From assembly GCA_934281605.1 (NCBI GenBank), contig CAKQXD010000001.1, positions 1 through 64,000 on the forward strand: 64,000 bases of DNA, written 5' to 3'. Every line of letters starts with the position of its first letter. Within the stretch, counting starts at the first letter, position 1. The position numbers were made by a program, and so were the translations under genes. The notes under the pieces were generated by a model. It had not been told where the DNA came from. It saw only the letters and a program-made list of their open reading frames with translations, and ran no database searches. Of the stretch, positions 8,857 through 16,975 are shown one piece after another. Source of the stretch: an uncultured Clostridia bacterium (GTDB taxonomy: Bacteria; Bacillota; Clostridia; Peptostreptococcales; Anaerovoracaceae).

Positions 8857-9885
8857 ATGAAGCAGAAAAACCTTTTTGATGCAGATGATTTCATGAAACA
8901 AATGAAGCAGACGGTAGCATTAGGGAAAAACTGCGGGATTTTTCTGGAGCAGGAGCTTCCCCGACTGGAGGGGGAGCTTTTTTATGCCATTGAAGACCAG
9001 AAACTGGTTCGTAAAACGGAAAAGCCTGCATCAGGGTATATTCAGATCCTCACGAAAGAAGAATTTGCACAGCAGTACGGGAACCTGGAGGAAAGCGGAC
9101 TGCTGCTTTATCATTATACAGAGAACAATATCGATAATGTCGATGTGTTTGAAGATCATGTAGTGGGTACTTTTGTGGTCCCTATGAAAGGCAGTGTGCT
9201 GGAGAAGAAAACTTCAATGGGATTTTATGTGACAGAGTCGCGGATCCTGCTTTTAGATGAGACGGCCATGCTTTATAATGTTCTGGAACGTATGACCAGA
9301 CGGCAGAGGATTAGGGATCTTGATATTTCTCATGTGTTTGTTCGTATCCTGGACTGCATGATTTCAGACGACATGCTGCTTTTGCAGAAGTACAGCATGA
9401 TACTGGATCAGACGGAGGATTATCTGGAAGATAATATAAGTGAGCTGCCGCATAATTTTACCAGCTTTATTATGCAGACAAAAAAAGAACTCCGGGCCTT
9501 GATGGTCTATTACCGGAGTTTGAATTACATGGTGGATGAACTGGGTGAGTCGGATATCTTTGATGGTATCGTAGAGCGAAGACTGCAGTCCTTTGACAAC
9601 AAGGCAACCAAGCTGTATGCGGAAACTGCCAGCCTTCATGAAGCTGCGCAGCAGCTGAGGGATGTATACCAGGCGAAAATCGATATTCGCCAGAATAAGG
9701 TCATGTCCCTGCTGACGATTGTCACAACGGTATTCATGCCGCTGACCCTGATCGCAGGGTGGTACGGCATGAATGTCCATATGCCGGAAGTCGGCTGGCC
9801 GTACAGTTATCCGGTCATTATTCTAGCATCTATCATTGTAACGATCATTGAGATCCTCATTTTCAAAAAGAAAAAGTGGTTCTGA
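8857..9885 (+). CDS. corA: CorA-family magnesium/divalent cation transporter
   Basis: 342 residues. A long cytoplasmic alpha/beta and helical domain is followed by two C-terminal membrane helices joined by the family signature YGMN at about residue 308, with a short positively charged end (KKKKWF). It lies 18 bases after ribF with GGAGAAGG before the ATG and is probably transcribed with it. The metal specificity (Mg, Co or Zn) cannot be read from sequence. Confidence 0.9.
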   Translation: MKQKNLFDADDFMKQMKQTVALGKNCGIFLEQELPRLEGELFYAIEDQKLVRKTEKPASGYIQILTKEEFAQQYGNLEESGLLLYHYTENNIDNVDVFEDHVVGTFVVPMKGSVLEKKTSMGFYVTESRILLLDETAMLYNVLERMTRRQRIRDLDISHVFVRILDCMISDDMLLLQKYSMILDQTEDYLEDNISELPHNFTSFIMQTKKELRALMVYYRSLNYMVDELGESDIFDGIVERRLQSFDNKATKLYAETASLHEAAQQLRDVYQAKIDIRQNKVMSLLTIVTTVFMPLTLIAGWYGMNVHMPEVGWPYSYPVIILASIIVTIIEILIFKKKKWF

Positions 9886-11589
9886 TACGGCAGTGTATGT
9901 ATGCCGGGATTCGTCCGTGATCCCTCGCCCTTCATTGGGATGAAAATGTGAGTACACTACATCCATACTAAACAGCACCAGAAGTATTGCCGCAGCGGCA
10001 AGCTTCTGTTTTTTTTGTATTTTTGCCAGCAGATTGTCGAGGAACGGGCTGGCGATATAGACGAAGATAAATCCTCCGATGGCGAAGGTAAGGGCACCTT
10101 CCAGACAGATGCGTCCGTTGAGGTTCATGAAAAAGCTGCTGTAGTCCCAGTAGCGCAGTCCTGTCATGGCTTCGATGGCCCAGCTGGTCGCGTATTCCAG
10201 CGTACTGCAAAGTGCCATCGTGCAGAAAAACAGCAGAGCCGGGTGGTTTGCAAGACGGCGCAGGAAAATCAGGATCATCAGACCTCCTGTTCCATAGATA
10301 GGAAGCCATGGCCCCATCAGGGTACCGCGTTTGATAAAGGCTCCGTCCTTCACCAGGTAAACCAGCACTTCCCAGCACCAGCCGATGATGGAGAAGATGA
10401 AGAAAAACAGCACCAGCGTCAGCAGAGTGTAATGGCGGGTTGGATTCATATCCTGAATATGGTCGATGAGCCAGTTATGGCGTTTCGGAGCCAGCTGCGG
10501 GTATGCCGTTGGATACAGGATCATATTTTCGTCCGGCTGGATCCCTTCTTCCTCCAGGAGCGCCTGTGGCGGGTGCTCCAGATACTCGTCGTCGAGACAG
10601 TAGGAATATGGCAGGTTCTCCTCAATAGCGTGCTGACGCAGCGCCATGTAGATCTCGGTTCTGCCCAGATAGCGCTGCGGTGTAATATAAAATACGCTCA
10701 GCAGTCCGAAGGTGAAGAGGGAGAGAATCCCCAGGCCTACATAGGAAAGGTCGAAGCCAAGGGCGTGAATCCGGTTTCCCTGCATCATATCAGCAGAAAG
10801 CTGGAATGCTTCTTTACGGGTCACTTCCGGGTTTTCTGCGACGATATAAGGGACGAGGTAGAGGGCATAGTGGCGGGAGACCCAGTACCATGCTGCGACG
10901 CCAGTCAGCAGAAATCCGATGGACAGCAGAAGGATGGAGCTGGTCCAATCGGCCAGGAACAGGGTCAGGGACAGGATCAACAGGGTTCCGATGCCGCACA
11001 GAGCCAGCTGCAAAGTCCGGGCGATCAGGGTGAATGCTGAATGCATGACGCGTCCTTTGCCGAAGAGGAAGAAGAGCCTGCGCATAGGTGTTTTCTGATA
11101 GGTTCTCGTTTCCATCAGAAAGCGGGAAAATCCTACGTGGAGGATATTCCTCAGCAGAAAGGCGTAGGCGAGGTAGCCTGTGATAGCCAGGACCAGTACG
11201 ATACGAGCAGCTGCATCGTGAGAGAAAATAAACTGATCCACCCGGTACATGACGTTGTAGAGGAAGCCGCCGCTGCCCTTGAAGTTATCCATGGTGGCAG
11301 AGGCGATTTCCTGACGGGAATCGGTTGTGGAGAAATAGTCTCCCAGGTAGCTGACCAGTCCCGGGCGAATGTCGGTGCTCTCCCAGGTGTTCACTCCTTC
11401 GATTTTATCATTAGTATGCTGCGTTTGTCCCAAGGCGATTTCCTCGGCACTCGGCATTCCGATAAACTGGGAGATTTCACTGGAAATGATCCCGAAGAAT
11501 GCCAGCAGGAACGTGAGCATGATGATTGCGAGATAATTCGCCTTCAGCGATTTGCGTGCGCGTTGTTTGATCCGTTTATTTTTCCACAT
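9823..11589 (-). CDS. DUF975 + CmpB-like (ABC-transporter type IV) membrane protein
   Basis: 588 residues, many membrane helices. The first about 330 residues look like DUF975: a basic start (KNKRIKQRARKSLKANY) followed at once by a membrane helix, and more helices later. The last about 200 residues look like the family annotated as putative ABC-transporter type IV/CmpB, with IIGWCWEVLVYL and an SLEYATSW-type segment. These parts are usually separate proteins, so this is a fusion. The function is unknown; no ATPase partner is nearby. The 3' end overlaps the end of corA by 63 bases on the opposite strand. Confidence 0.75.
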   Translation of the reverse strand: MWKNKRIKQRARKSLKANYLAIIMLTFLLAFFGIISSEISQFIGMPSAEEIALGQTQHTNDKIEGVNTWESTDIRPGLVSYLGDYFSTTDSRQEIASATMDNFKGSGGFLYNVMYRVDQFIFSHDAAARIVLVLAITGYLAYAFLLRNILHVGFSRFLMETRTYQKTPMRRLFFLFGKGRVMHSAFTLIARTLQLALCGIGTLLILSLTLFLADWTSSILLLSIGFLLTGVAAWYWVSRHYALYLVPYIVAENPEVTRKEAFQLSADMMQGNRIHALGFDLSYVGLGILSLFTFGLLSVFYITPQRYLGRTEIYMALRQHAIEENLPYSYCLDDEYLEHPPQALLEEEGIQPDENMILYPTAYPQLAPKRHNWLIDHIQDMNPTRHYTLLTLVLFFFIFSIIGWCWEVLVYLVKDGAFIKRGTLMGPWLPIYGTGGLMILIFLRRLANHPALLFFCTMALCSTLEYATSWAIEAMTGLRYWDYSSFFMNLNGRICLEGALTFAIGGFIFVYIASPFLDNLLAKIQKKQKLAAAAILLVLFSMDVVYSHFHPNEGRGITDESRHTYTAVSEPLFLFENEDLNDRYNDRC

Positions 11590-11637
11590 GATTGTAATGT
11601 TTCCTTGTCCGTTGTTTGTTGTCTGTAAGATGCTCTG

Positions 11638-11643
11638 ATTATA
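11638..11643 (-). promoter_or_regulatory. Extended -10 promoter for the DUF975/CmpB gene
   Basis: On the minus strand TGATATAAT gives an extended -10 (TATAAT preceded by TGn) about 50 bases before the start codon. No good -35 is seen. Confidence 0.4.
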
Positions 11644-11685
11644 TCATGGGAGGGGGGTATTCTGGGGTAAAAATTTTAAGAGAAA

Positions 11686-11724
11686 TAAAAAACCCATCGA
11701 AACCTTGAAATTTCAATGGGTTTC
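11686..11724 (-). terminator. Terminator after tRNA-Pro
   Basis: On the minus strand a stem built from AAACCCAT and its partner ATGGGTTT, with further inner pairing, is followed by a T-rich run. It lies about ten bases beyond the tRNA 3' end. Confidence 0.75.
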
Positions 11725-11734
11725 TCGTTGATAT

Positions 11735-11811
11735 TGGTCGGGATGACAGGATTCGAACCTGCGGCCTTTGCGTCCCGAACGCAACGCTCTACCAAGCTGA
11801 GCCACATCCCG
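11735..11811 (-). tRNA. tRNA-Pro(CGG)
   Basis: 77 bases on the minus strand with acceptor stem CGGGATG/CATCCCG, standard D and T arms, and an anticodon loop TTCGGGA giving anticodon CGG (codon CCG, proline). The CCA end is encoded (TGG at 11735-11737 on the plus strand). Confidence 0.95.
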
Positions 11812-11829
11812 CTATCAGCGAACAGTATT

Positions 11830-11858
11830 ATTATAGTACAGTTTCCTGATTTCGGCAA
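11830..11858 (-). promoter_or_regulatory. Promoter of tRNA-Pro
   Basis: On the minus strand TTGCCG (11853-11858) and TATAAT (11830-11835) are 17 bases apart, shortly upstream of the tRNA 5' end. Confidence 0.6.
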
Positions 11859-11918
11859 GCATTTTCTTCTGTTTTAGCAGGCTTTTTTATAAAAATTTAT
11901 GAAGTATAGGGCGGGCAG

Positions 11919-12314
11919 TTATAAGCCAAGCTGTGCTTTCAATCCATCCTGCAGAACTTGTGAAAAGTTGATGCCTTTTGCCATGGCTTCTTCATTGAGC
12001 CACTGGGGGATGGAAAGGGTTTTCTTGACGGCTTTTGAGCAATGCTTTTTTCTGTATTCCAGCAGATCGAACTCGATAATTACAGTATAGGCATCCTCTT
12101 CCGGGGACAGTTGATCAACTGGAGTTGGGACGGGAACATCGTTATCTTTGATACGGTCTTCTAAGGTAAGACCCAGTGCATCTACGGCCATTTCATAGGC
12201 TTCACTCATGTGGTCTCCCTGCGTAAGACATTCTGGAAGATCGGGAAACGAAATCCAGAAGCCGCCTTCCTCTGCTTTATGAAAGTACGCTGGATAAAAA
12301 TATTTTGTATTCAT
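11919..12314 (-). CDS. hicB: HicB-family antitoxin
   Basis: 131 residues. The N-terminal half is the degenerate RNase-H-like HicB fold (YPAYFHKAEEGGFWISFPDLPECLTQGD, a hallmark run). The C-terminal segment KKTLSIPQWLNEEAMAKG looks like a ribbon-helix-helix DNA-binding domain that would bind the operator. It lies downstream of hicA with a 25-base gap. The antitoxin would neutralise HicA by covering its active site and repress the operon. Confidence 0.9.
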   Translation of the reverse strand: MNTKYFYPAYFHKAEEGGFWISFPDLPECLTQGDHMSEAYEMAVDALGLTLEDRIKDNDVPVPTPVDQLSPEEDAYTVIIEFDLLEYRKKHCSKAVKKTLSIPQWLNEEAMAKGINFSQVLQDGLKAQLGL

Positions 12315-12339
12315 AATGTATCTCCTTTCAAGGAAATGG

Positions 12340-12528
12340 TTATTTAAGGCCCGATTGTTTTAATATCGCGGTTTCAATGCCTTTTTTCAAATCATGGCTA
12401 TGTACGGGAATGATGGTTTGCTGTTTTGTCAAAGGATGCTGCATCTTTACATGAGATCCGTTTTGACTGATGACGATAAAACCATGTTTTTTCAGGTATT
12501 GAATCATCTGTTTTGGCGTCATTGGCAT
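12340..12528 (-). CDS. hicA: HicA-family mRNA interferase toxin
   Basis: 62 residues, typical HicA size. HicA toxins are small double-stranded-RNA-binding-fold RNases that cut mRNA. The hallmark QNGSHVKMQHP contains the catalytic histidine, and the C-terminal KKGIETAILKQSGL is typical. The ATG at 12528 follows AAAGGA and lies downstream of a strong promoter; the open frame extends upstream through the promoter, so the longer version is not credible. hicA precedes hicB, the classical order. Confidence 0.9.
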   Translation of the reverse strand: MPMTPKQMIQYLKKHGFIVISQNGSHVKMQHPLTKQQTIIPVHSHDLKKGIETAILKQSGLK

Positions 12529-12550
12529 AGTATATGATTCCTTTCTGATT

Positions 12551-12579
12551 ATTATAATATGTAATATTACGTATGTCAA
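12551..12579 (-). promoter_or_regulatory. hicAB promoter with palindromic operator
   Basis: On the minus strand a consensus promoter TTGACA (12574-12579), 17 bases, TATAAT (12551-12556). The spacer holds a perfect 10-base palindrome GTAATATTAC at 12561-12570, a good candidate for the HicB operator. Confidence 0.75.
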
Positions 12580-12625
12580 TATAGGCACATTGCCATGATC
12601 AACCAAAATATTACTATAATGCAAT

Positions 12626-12654
12626 ATTTTACAACACGAATGTTCGCATGTCAA
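12626..12654 (-). promoter_or_regulatory. Second upstream promoter for hicAB
   Basis: On the minus strand TTGACA (12649-12654), 17 bases, TAAAAT (12626-12631). It lies 75 bases behind the first promoter in the same direction, with AT-rich near-palindromic sequence between them. Confidence 0.5.
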
Positions 12655-12767
12655 TAATTGTAAAAGTGGCTTTAGAAGAACTTTATATTATAGTTGCTGT
12701 TTTTCACTGTTTGTGTCATAGTAGGGAGGACATAATATTTAGGAGGCGCGACGTGAAGGAGAGCGAT

Positions 12768-13853
12768 ATGTGGAAGCAGACGGATGAAGAAATTTTGCAG
12801 CAGATCCCGGAAAAACTGCTGGCATGGTACGATGAAAACGCCAGGATCCTGCCGTGGCGAGAGGATCCCCAGCCGTACCGTGTCTGGGTGTCGGAGATCA
12901 TGCTGCAGCAGACGCGAGTGGAGGCGGTGAAGCCGTATTTTGAACGGTTTTTAAAGGCCCTGCCGACGGTAGAGGATCTGGCCAAGGCTTCGGAAGAACA
13001 GATTTTAAAGCTCTGGGAGGGTTTGGGTTATTATAACCGAGTGCGGAATCTGCAAAGAGGGGCGCAGGCGGTCATGGCGGAGCACGGCGGCGTTATTCCA
13101 GCTTCCTTTGAGCTGCTGAAAAAGCTTCCGGGAATTGGCGATTACACGGCAGGAGCCATTGGTTCCATCGCGTTTCAGATCAAAGTCCCGGCGGTGGATG
13201 GAAACGTGCTACGGGTCATTTCACGGGTCCTGTGGAGGACGGATAACATTCTGGACGTCAAGGTAAAGCGGCGGATGGAAGGAGAAATCCGGGAGATTTT
13301 ACCGGAAAGAGTGGGGGATTTTAACCAGTCCCTCATGGAACTGGGAGCGACCGTCTGTCTGCCTAACGGAGCGCCGAAATGCGAGGTGTGTCCTTTGCAG
13401 GAACTTTGCAGAGCGCACTTGAAGGGGGAAGAAGATAGCCTGCCTGTGAAAGCGAAGCCGAAGAAGCGGAAAATAGAAGATAGGACTGTTTTTCTGCTGG
13501 TCTGTGATGGAAAGATCGCCCTGCGGAAACGGCCGGAGAAGGGTCTTTTGGCGGGACTTTGGGAGCTGCCGTCACAGGAGGGAACTTTGGAAGAACCTGA
13601 AGCGGAGAAATTGCTGGAATCCTGGGAAATACAGATGGAGCAGCCTTTGCAGAAAGAAAAAAATGCGAAACATATATTTTCGCATGTAGAATGGCATATG
13701 AGCTGCTGGAGCGGCACGGTGGAAGCAGAATCTGATGACTCTGGACTGATCTGGGCGTCGGCAGAAGAACTGGATGAAAACTTCACGCTGCCGTCGGCGT
13801 TTAAGGCCTACAGACCTGTTATAAAGCGATTGCTGGAGTATTTACAGGAATAA
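12768..13853 (+). CDS. mutY: Adenine DNA glycosylase MutY
   Basis: 361 residues. MutY removes adenine mispaired with 8-oxoguanine. It shows WREDPQPYRVWVSEIMLQQTRV near the N-terminus, the helix-hairpin-helix LPGIGDYTAGAI with catalytic Asp further on (VDGNVLRV), and a 4Fe-4S cluster motif with spacing C-X7-C-X2-C-X5-C. A C-terminal Nudix-like domain for 8-oxoG recognition follows from about residue 230. I chose ATG 12768, seven bases after AAGGAG. The end overlaps the convergent ZIP gene by 12 bases. Confidence 0.94.
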   Translation: MWKQTDEEILQQIPEKLLAWYDENARILPWREDPQPYRVWVSEIMLQQTRVEAVKPYFERFLKALPTVEDLAKASEEQILKLWEGLGYYNRVRNLQRGAQAVMAEHGGVIPASFELLKKLPGIGDYTAGAIGSIAFQIKVPAVDGNVLRVISRVLWRTDNILDVKVKRRMEGEIREILPERVGDFNQSLMELGATVCLPNGAPKCEVCPLQELCRAHLKGEEDSLPVKAKPKKRKIEDRTVFLLVCDGKIALRKRPEKGLLAGLWELPSQEGTLEEPEAEKLLESWEIQMEQPLQKEKNAKHIFSHVEWHMSCWSGTVEAESDDSGLIWASAEELDENFTLPSAFKAYRPVIKRLLEYLQE

Positions 13854-14642
13854 GAGGCTGACTGCCATGACAGCCATTCCCAGCACGAGGCCATAGATGG
13901 AGAATTTGTGGCTGCCGTATTCTCTGGCGGACGGGAGCAGCTCGTCAAAGGACATGAAGATCATGACGCCGGCGATGCCTGCATATAGAATGCCGAAGAC
14001 CATATCGCTCATAAACGGCACCAGAATAAGCCAGCCGGCGAGGGCACCCGCAGGCTCTGCAAGCCCGGACAGAAAGGTGTATTTCATAGCTTTGGTGCGG
14101 GATCCTGTCGCGTGATAGATAGGCGAGGAAATGGAAATCCCCGCAGGGATGTTGTGGATGATGATGGCCACTACGATAGGAATGGCGATCTCAAGGCCCT
14201 GCAGTGCCGATACGAAGGTGGTCAGACCTTCCGGGAAGTTGTGAATGGCCAGGGCGATGGCTGTCAGCTGTCCGATCCGCATCAGCTTCGACGGATCATG
14301 GCTGGAGCGTCCGTGGGACTCGCTGTGAAATCCGCAGCCGTGACCGTGATCGTGAGGAGCGACGACTGCCTCCAGAAACCACATCAAAAAAATGCCGCCG
14401 AAAAAGGCCGCCAGAGTGAACAGTCCGCCTTTGAATTCACCGGATGCAGTGTCCAGGTATTCTCGTGCTTCCGGCAGGATTTCCATCATGGACAGATAGA
14501 TCATCACGCCAGCCGAAAATCCCAGGCTGATGGACAGAAATTTTTTATTGGTTAGCTTTGTCAGCACGGTGATGCCGCTGCCGATCAGCATGCTTAGACC
14601 GGCCAGTACCGTGAGCAGAAAAGCTACAGTATAATCGTTCAT
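13842..14642 (-). CDS. ZIP-family zinc/divalent metal transporter
   Basis: 266 residues with about eight membrane helices. The metal-binding motifs of ZIP helix IV (HNFPEGLTTF) and helix V (HNIPAGISI) are clear. A His-rich cytosolic loop (HDHGHGCGFHSESHGRSSH) lies between helices III and IV. It most resembles the ZupT/GufA subgroup that imports zinc and other divalent metals. It stands alone on the minus strand, opposite mutY. Confidence 0.9.
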   Translation of the reverse strand: MNDYTVAFLLTVLAGLSMLIGSGITVLTKLTNKKFLSISLGFSAGVMIYLSMMEILPEAREYLDTASGEFKGGLFTLAAFFGGIFLMWFLEAVVAPHDHGHGCGFHSESHGRSSHDPSKLMRIGQLTAIALAIHNFPEGLTTFVSALQGLEIAIPIVVAIIIHNIPAGISISSPIYHATGSRTKAMKYTFLSGLAEPAGALAGWLILVPFMSDMVFGILYAGIAGVMIFMSFDELLPSAREYGSHKFSIYGLVLGMAVMAVSLLFL

Positions 14643-14684
14643 TTTTAACTCTTTTCATCTGATTTCATTCTAATTGCCTTATAC

Positions 14685-14713
14685 AAAATACCAAATTCAC
14701 GAAATCCTGTCAA
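14685..14713 (-). promoter_or_regulatory. Promoter of the ZIP transporter gene
   Basis: On the minus strand TTGACA (14708-14713), 17 bases, TATTTT (14685-14690), about 40 bases upstream of the start codon. Confidence 0.55.
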
Positions 14714-14914
14714 CCGTTGCAATGGAATTGGTTTACGGCGGTGCTAGCACTTTTGGGCGAAAGGTTTGTTTTCCAGATTAGTACCGATTATGGAGTTACG
14801 GGGAAAATTTATTCTGATATGATTGCCACAATGTTAAGGCGACAGAGCGTCGCGCAGAAGATCCGTTTTCATGAATCGTATTGCTGAGAGCTTTGCCGCA
14901 GAAAGGAGTCAGCC

Positions 14915-14992
14915 ATGTCAGTAACATTTGGTATTATTTTTTTCTGTGTGGTTATTGCAGCACTGTACGTTTGCTTCTGGAAACTGTATTAG
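14915..14992 (+). CDS. 25-residue predicted single-pass membrane peptide
   Basis: A short frame with a good ribosome binding site (GAAAGGAG, 14901-14908) and ATG at 14915 encodes a peptide that is almost one membrane helix (FGIIFFCVVIAALYVCFW) ending KLY. A strong terminator follows 33 bases after the stop, so it looks like a complete small transcription unit. I do not recognise it. Between the ZIP promoter and this gene (14714-14900) I see only a short GCGAC/GTCGC hairpin near 14837-14853. Confidence 0.5.
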   Translation: MSVTFGIIFFCVVIAALYVCFWKLY

Positions 14993-15024
14993 TTACATAG
15001 AGTGTCCTGTTTTCAGAAGAAGAG

Positions 15025-15077
15025 CTCCGGGACCGGTCGGGCAGTAAGCCTCCGGCGGTTCCCGGAGTTTTGTTTTT
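15025..15077 (+). terminator. Terminator after the small membrane peptide gene
   Basis: CTCCGGGA-CCG at 15025-15035 pairs with CGG-T-TCCCGGAG ending at 15066, with one bulged base, followed by TTTTGTTTTTTG. Confidence 0.85.
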
Positions 15078-15143
15078 TGAAAGGGTGAAACAGGTGGACT
15101 GCGTATGCTATAATGAAAAGACGGAAAGAAAAGGAGCAGCACT

Positions 15144-15554
15144 ATGCAGGGATATAATTGTATTTTAGTATATAACAGGGATCGAAGTGAAATCCTGTTT
15201 TGCAAACGTCTCAATGATCCATATGAGGGCATGTATAATCTGGTCGGTGGAAAGATCGAGCCGGGGGAAGACGGATTTCATGCGGCGTATCGGGAGCTTT
15301 TTGAGGAAACGGGTATCTCCAGGGAGGATATCACGTTGTATCATATGATGGATTTCACGTATTATAACCAGGAGTGCGTCGTGGAGGTGTATGTTGGCAT
15401 GCTCACAGGCGACGTGGAGCTGCGGGCGGAGAAGCACCCTCTTCACTGGATTTCTGCAAAAGAAGATTTCTTCGACCTGGAGAAGTATGCGGGCGAGGGG
15501 AATATCGGACATATGATCCAGCAGGTGGATATCTACGGAAAGGGCATTTGCTGA
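15144..15554 (+). CDS. Nudix hydrolase (MutT/8-oxo-dGTP family)
   Basis: 136 residues. The Nudix box G-x5-E-x7-REL-x-EE-x-GI is intact at about residues 35-57 (GGKIEPGED...REL.EE.GI). The short length and the N-terminal YNCILVYNRDRSEILFCKR resemble 8-oxo-dGTP diphosphatases, but the substrate cannot be fixed from sequence. TATAAT at 15109-15114 with a TG extension is a possible promoter; GGAGCAGC precedes the ATG. Confidence 0.85.
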   Translation: MQGYNCILVYNRDRSEILFCKRLNDPYEGMYNLVGGKIEPGEDGFHAAYRELFEETGISREDITLYHMMDFTYYNQECVVEVYVGMLTGDVELRAEKHPLHWISAKEDFFDLEKYAGEGNIGHMIQQVDIYGKGIC

Positions 15555-15618
15555 TACGTGACTTCCGCCGGAGACACCGGATGCATATACTGAAAGAAAA
15601 ACGAATAAGGAAAACAGC

Positions 15619-15645
15619 AATGCGATCACTCTGGTCGCATTTTTT
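15619..15645 (+). terminator. Terminator after the Nudix gene
   Basis: AATGCGA (15619-15625) pairs with TCGCATT (15635-15641) and runs into a T tract. The same stretch lies just ahead of the holin gene. Confidence 0.75.
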
Positions 15646-15667
15646 CGTATCCGAAAGGAGGTATATC

Positions 15668-16018
15668 ATGTTTGATTTCAGTGCGGTCATCTCTCAGGTG
15701 CCCGTGAACAGTTATGTGGTGATCGGCTGCTGTGTGACGGGGTGGGTCATGAAGAAATTCCTGCCTGCGGACAACAAGATCATCCCGCTGGTGCTGACTG
15801 TGCTTGGTGCGGTGCTGCTGGTGATGATAGAAGGTTTCAGCGTGCAAAGTATCGTGCTGGGGGCATTCACCGGTTCAGCGGCAACGGGACTCCATCAGAT
15901 CTACGCGCAGCTGATGGAAGGCAGGGATCTGGCCTCAGCAAGCGGGGACGGCTGTAAAGCAGAGGACTTTAAAGCAGATCCGGTGGCAGAAGAGCCGGAA
16001 AGGAGGGAGTCGTTATGA
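15668..16018 (+). CDS. Phage-type holin (holin superfamily V-like)
   Basis: 116 residues. Two or three predicted membrane helices lie in the first about 75 residues (SYVVIGCCVTGWVMKKFL, IIPLVLTVLGAVLLVMI, IVLGAFTGSAATGLHQIY), followed by a hydrophilic acidic tail. The pattern resembles the Phage_holin_5_2 group of Gram-positive phages. The ATG at 15668 follows GAAAGGAGG. Its end overlaps the endolysin start by four bases, the expected holin-endolysin lysis pair, but no other phage genes are near. Confidence 0.75.
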   Translation: MFDFSAVISQVPVNSYVVIGCCVTGWVMKKFLPADNKIIPLVLTVLGAVLLVMIEGFSVQSIVLGAFTGSAATGLHQIYAQLMEGRDLASASGDGCKAEDFKADPVAEEPERRESL

Positions 16019-16731
16019 GTTCGGAATCGACTTTGAGAATCATCTTTGGCGGAGCGGCGTACCGCAGATCATCCGGGTACGGATGGCGGATCCATCCGGT
16101 CAAGAAGACGAAAAAGTTTCACTATGGGGTCGATTATGCCTGCGGAAAGGTACCTGTGTATGCTCTGGAATCCGGAACGGTTTACCGGCGCGGATATCAG
16201 GCCGGCGGTGCGGGCAATTACGTGTATGTCAAATATCCGCGTCTGGGCGTGGCTGTCGCCTATTTTCATTTGACCAGCATCGCCGTTAAACAGGGAAAGT
16301 CGGTAGGACGCGGCACCAGGATCGGGGTCGCTGGAACAACTGGTGGCAGCACCGGGGTGCATCTGCACATTGGTGTGCGTAATCTGTCTACGTGGAAGTG
16401 GCAGAATCCGGAAACCTGGCTTGCAAACTACAAGCCAGCGGGAACGGGAAGTTCTGGAGGCGAATCTGCCGGCTATCGGGTCGGATCCACGTATACGCTG
16501 CGGGCAAATGTCTATGTGCGGAGCGGTCCGGGTACCGGTTATGCAAAGAAGCTGCGCAGCGCTTTGACGGCAGGTGCGAAGGCTCATGCGGCGCCGTCAC
16601 GCTATGCCTTGCTGAAAAAGGGTACGCGAGTGACTTGCAAAGAGGTAAAAGTGACAGGATCCGAGGTGTGGATGAAGATCCCTTCCGGCTGGGTATGTGC
16701 CCGGAAAGCAGGGAAGGTGTATATTATGTAA
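16015..16731 (+). CDS. M23-family endolysin with SH3-like C-terminus
   Basis: 238 residues, no signal peptide. The LytM/M23 zinc endopeptidase domain (about 1-135) has the ligands H36 and D40 (HYGVD) and H116-x-H118 (HLHIG), plus H85. The C-terminal 150-238 region (TLRANVYVRSGPGTGYAKKL ... VWMKIPSGWVCA) is an SH3b-like wall-binding domain. Lack of a signal sequence fits release through the adjacent holin. The pair could be a prophage remnant or a domesticated lysis or secretion cassette. Confidence 0.85.
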   Translation: MSSESTLRIIFGGAAYRRSSGYGWRIHPVKKTKKFHYGVDYACGKVPVYALESGTVYRRGYQAGGAGNYVYVKYPRLGVAVAYFHLTSIAVKQGKSVGRGTRIGVAGTTGGSTGVHLHIGVRNLSTWKWQNPETWLANYKPAGTGSSGGESAGYRVGSTYTLRANVYVRSGPGTGYAKKLRSALTAGAKAHAAPSRYALLKKGTRVTCKEVKVTGSEVWMKIPSGWVCARKAGKVYIM

Positions 16732-16777
16732 GAAGGGCAAGAAACAGGACTTGAAGTTTTTGTGCTTCAGATGATAA

Positions 16778-16810
16778 AAAGCCTTGCAATCGTTGAAATT
16801 GCAAGGCTTT
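16778..16810. terminator. Bidirectional terminator between endolysin and tRNA-Gly
   Basis: A perfect 13-bp stem (16778-16790 with 16798-16810) carries A runs on the left and T runs on the right. It can end both the plus-strand endolysin transcript and the minus-strand tRNA-Gly transcript. Confidence 0.88.
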
Positions 16811-16814
16811 GATA

Positions 16815-16888
16815 TGGAGCGGATGATGGGAATCGAACCCACAACTTCAGCTTGGGAAGCTGAGGTTTTGCCACTAAACTACATCCGC
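16815..16888 (-). tRNA. tRNA-Gly(CCC)
   Basis: 74 bases on the minus strand with acceptor GCGGATG/CATCCGC, discriminator T, encoded CCA and an anticodon loop TTCCCAA. The anticodon CCC reads the glycine codon GGG. Confidence 0.95.
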
Positions 16889-16946
16889 ATGCTTTATGAT
16901 TTGTATAGATAGCCGGGAATCAGGGAAAACCGAACTGTTGTAATCT

Positions 16947-16975
16947 ATTGTATCACTTTTTCCTTTCTTTGTAAA
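16947..16975 (-). promoter_or_regulatory. Promoter of tRNA-Gly
   Basis: On the minus strand TTTACA (16970-16975), 17 bases, TACAAT (16947-16952), about 60 bases before the tRNA. The stretch between here and 17163 holds only a possible TATAAT at 17090-17095 for the next gene. Confidence 0.6.

Noticed and set aside
10015..11628. Plus-strand frames opposite the DUF975/CmpB gene
   Set aside because: The minus-strand gene has a promoter, a ribosome binding site and family-like membrane helices; the plus-strand frames have none and read as shadows.
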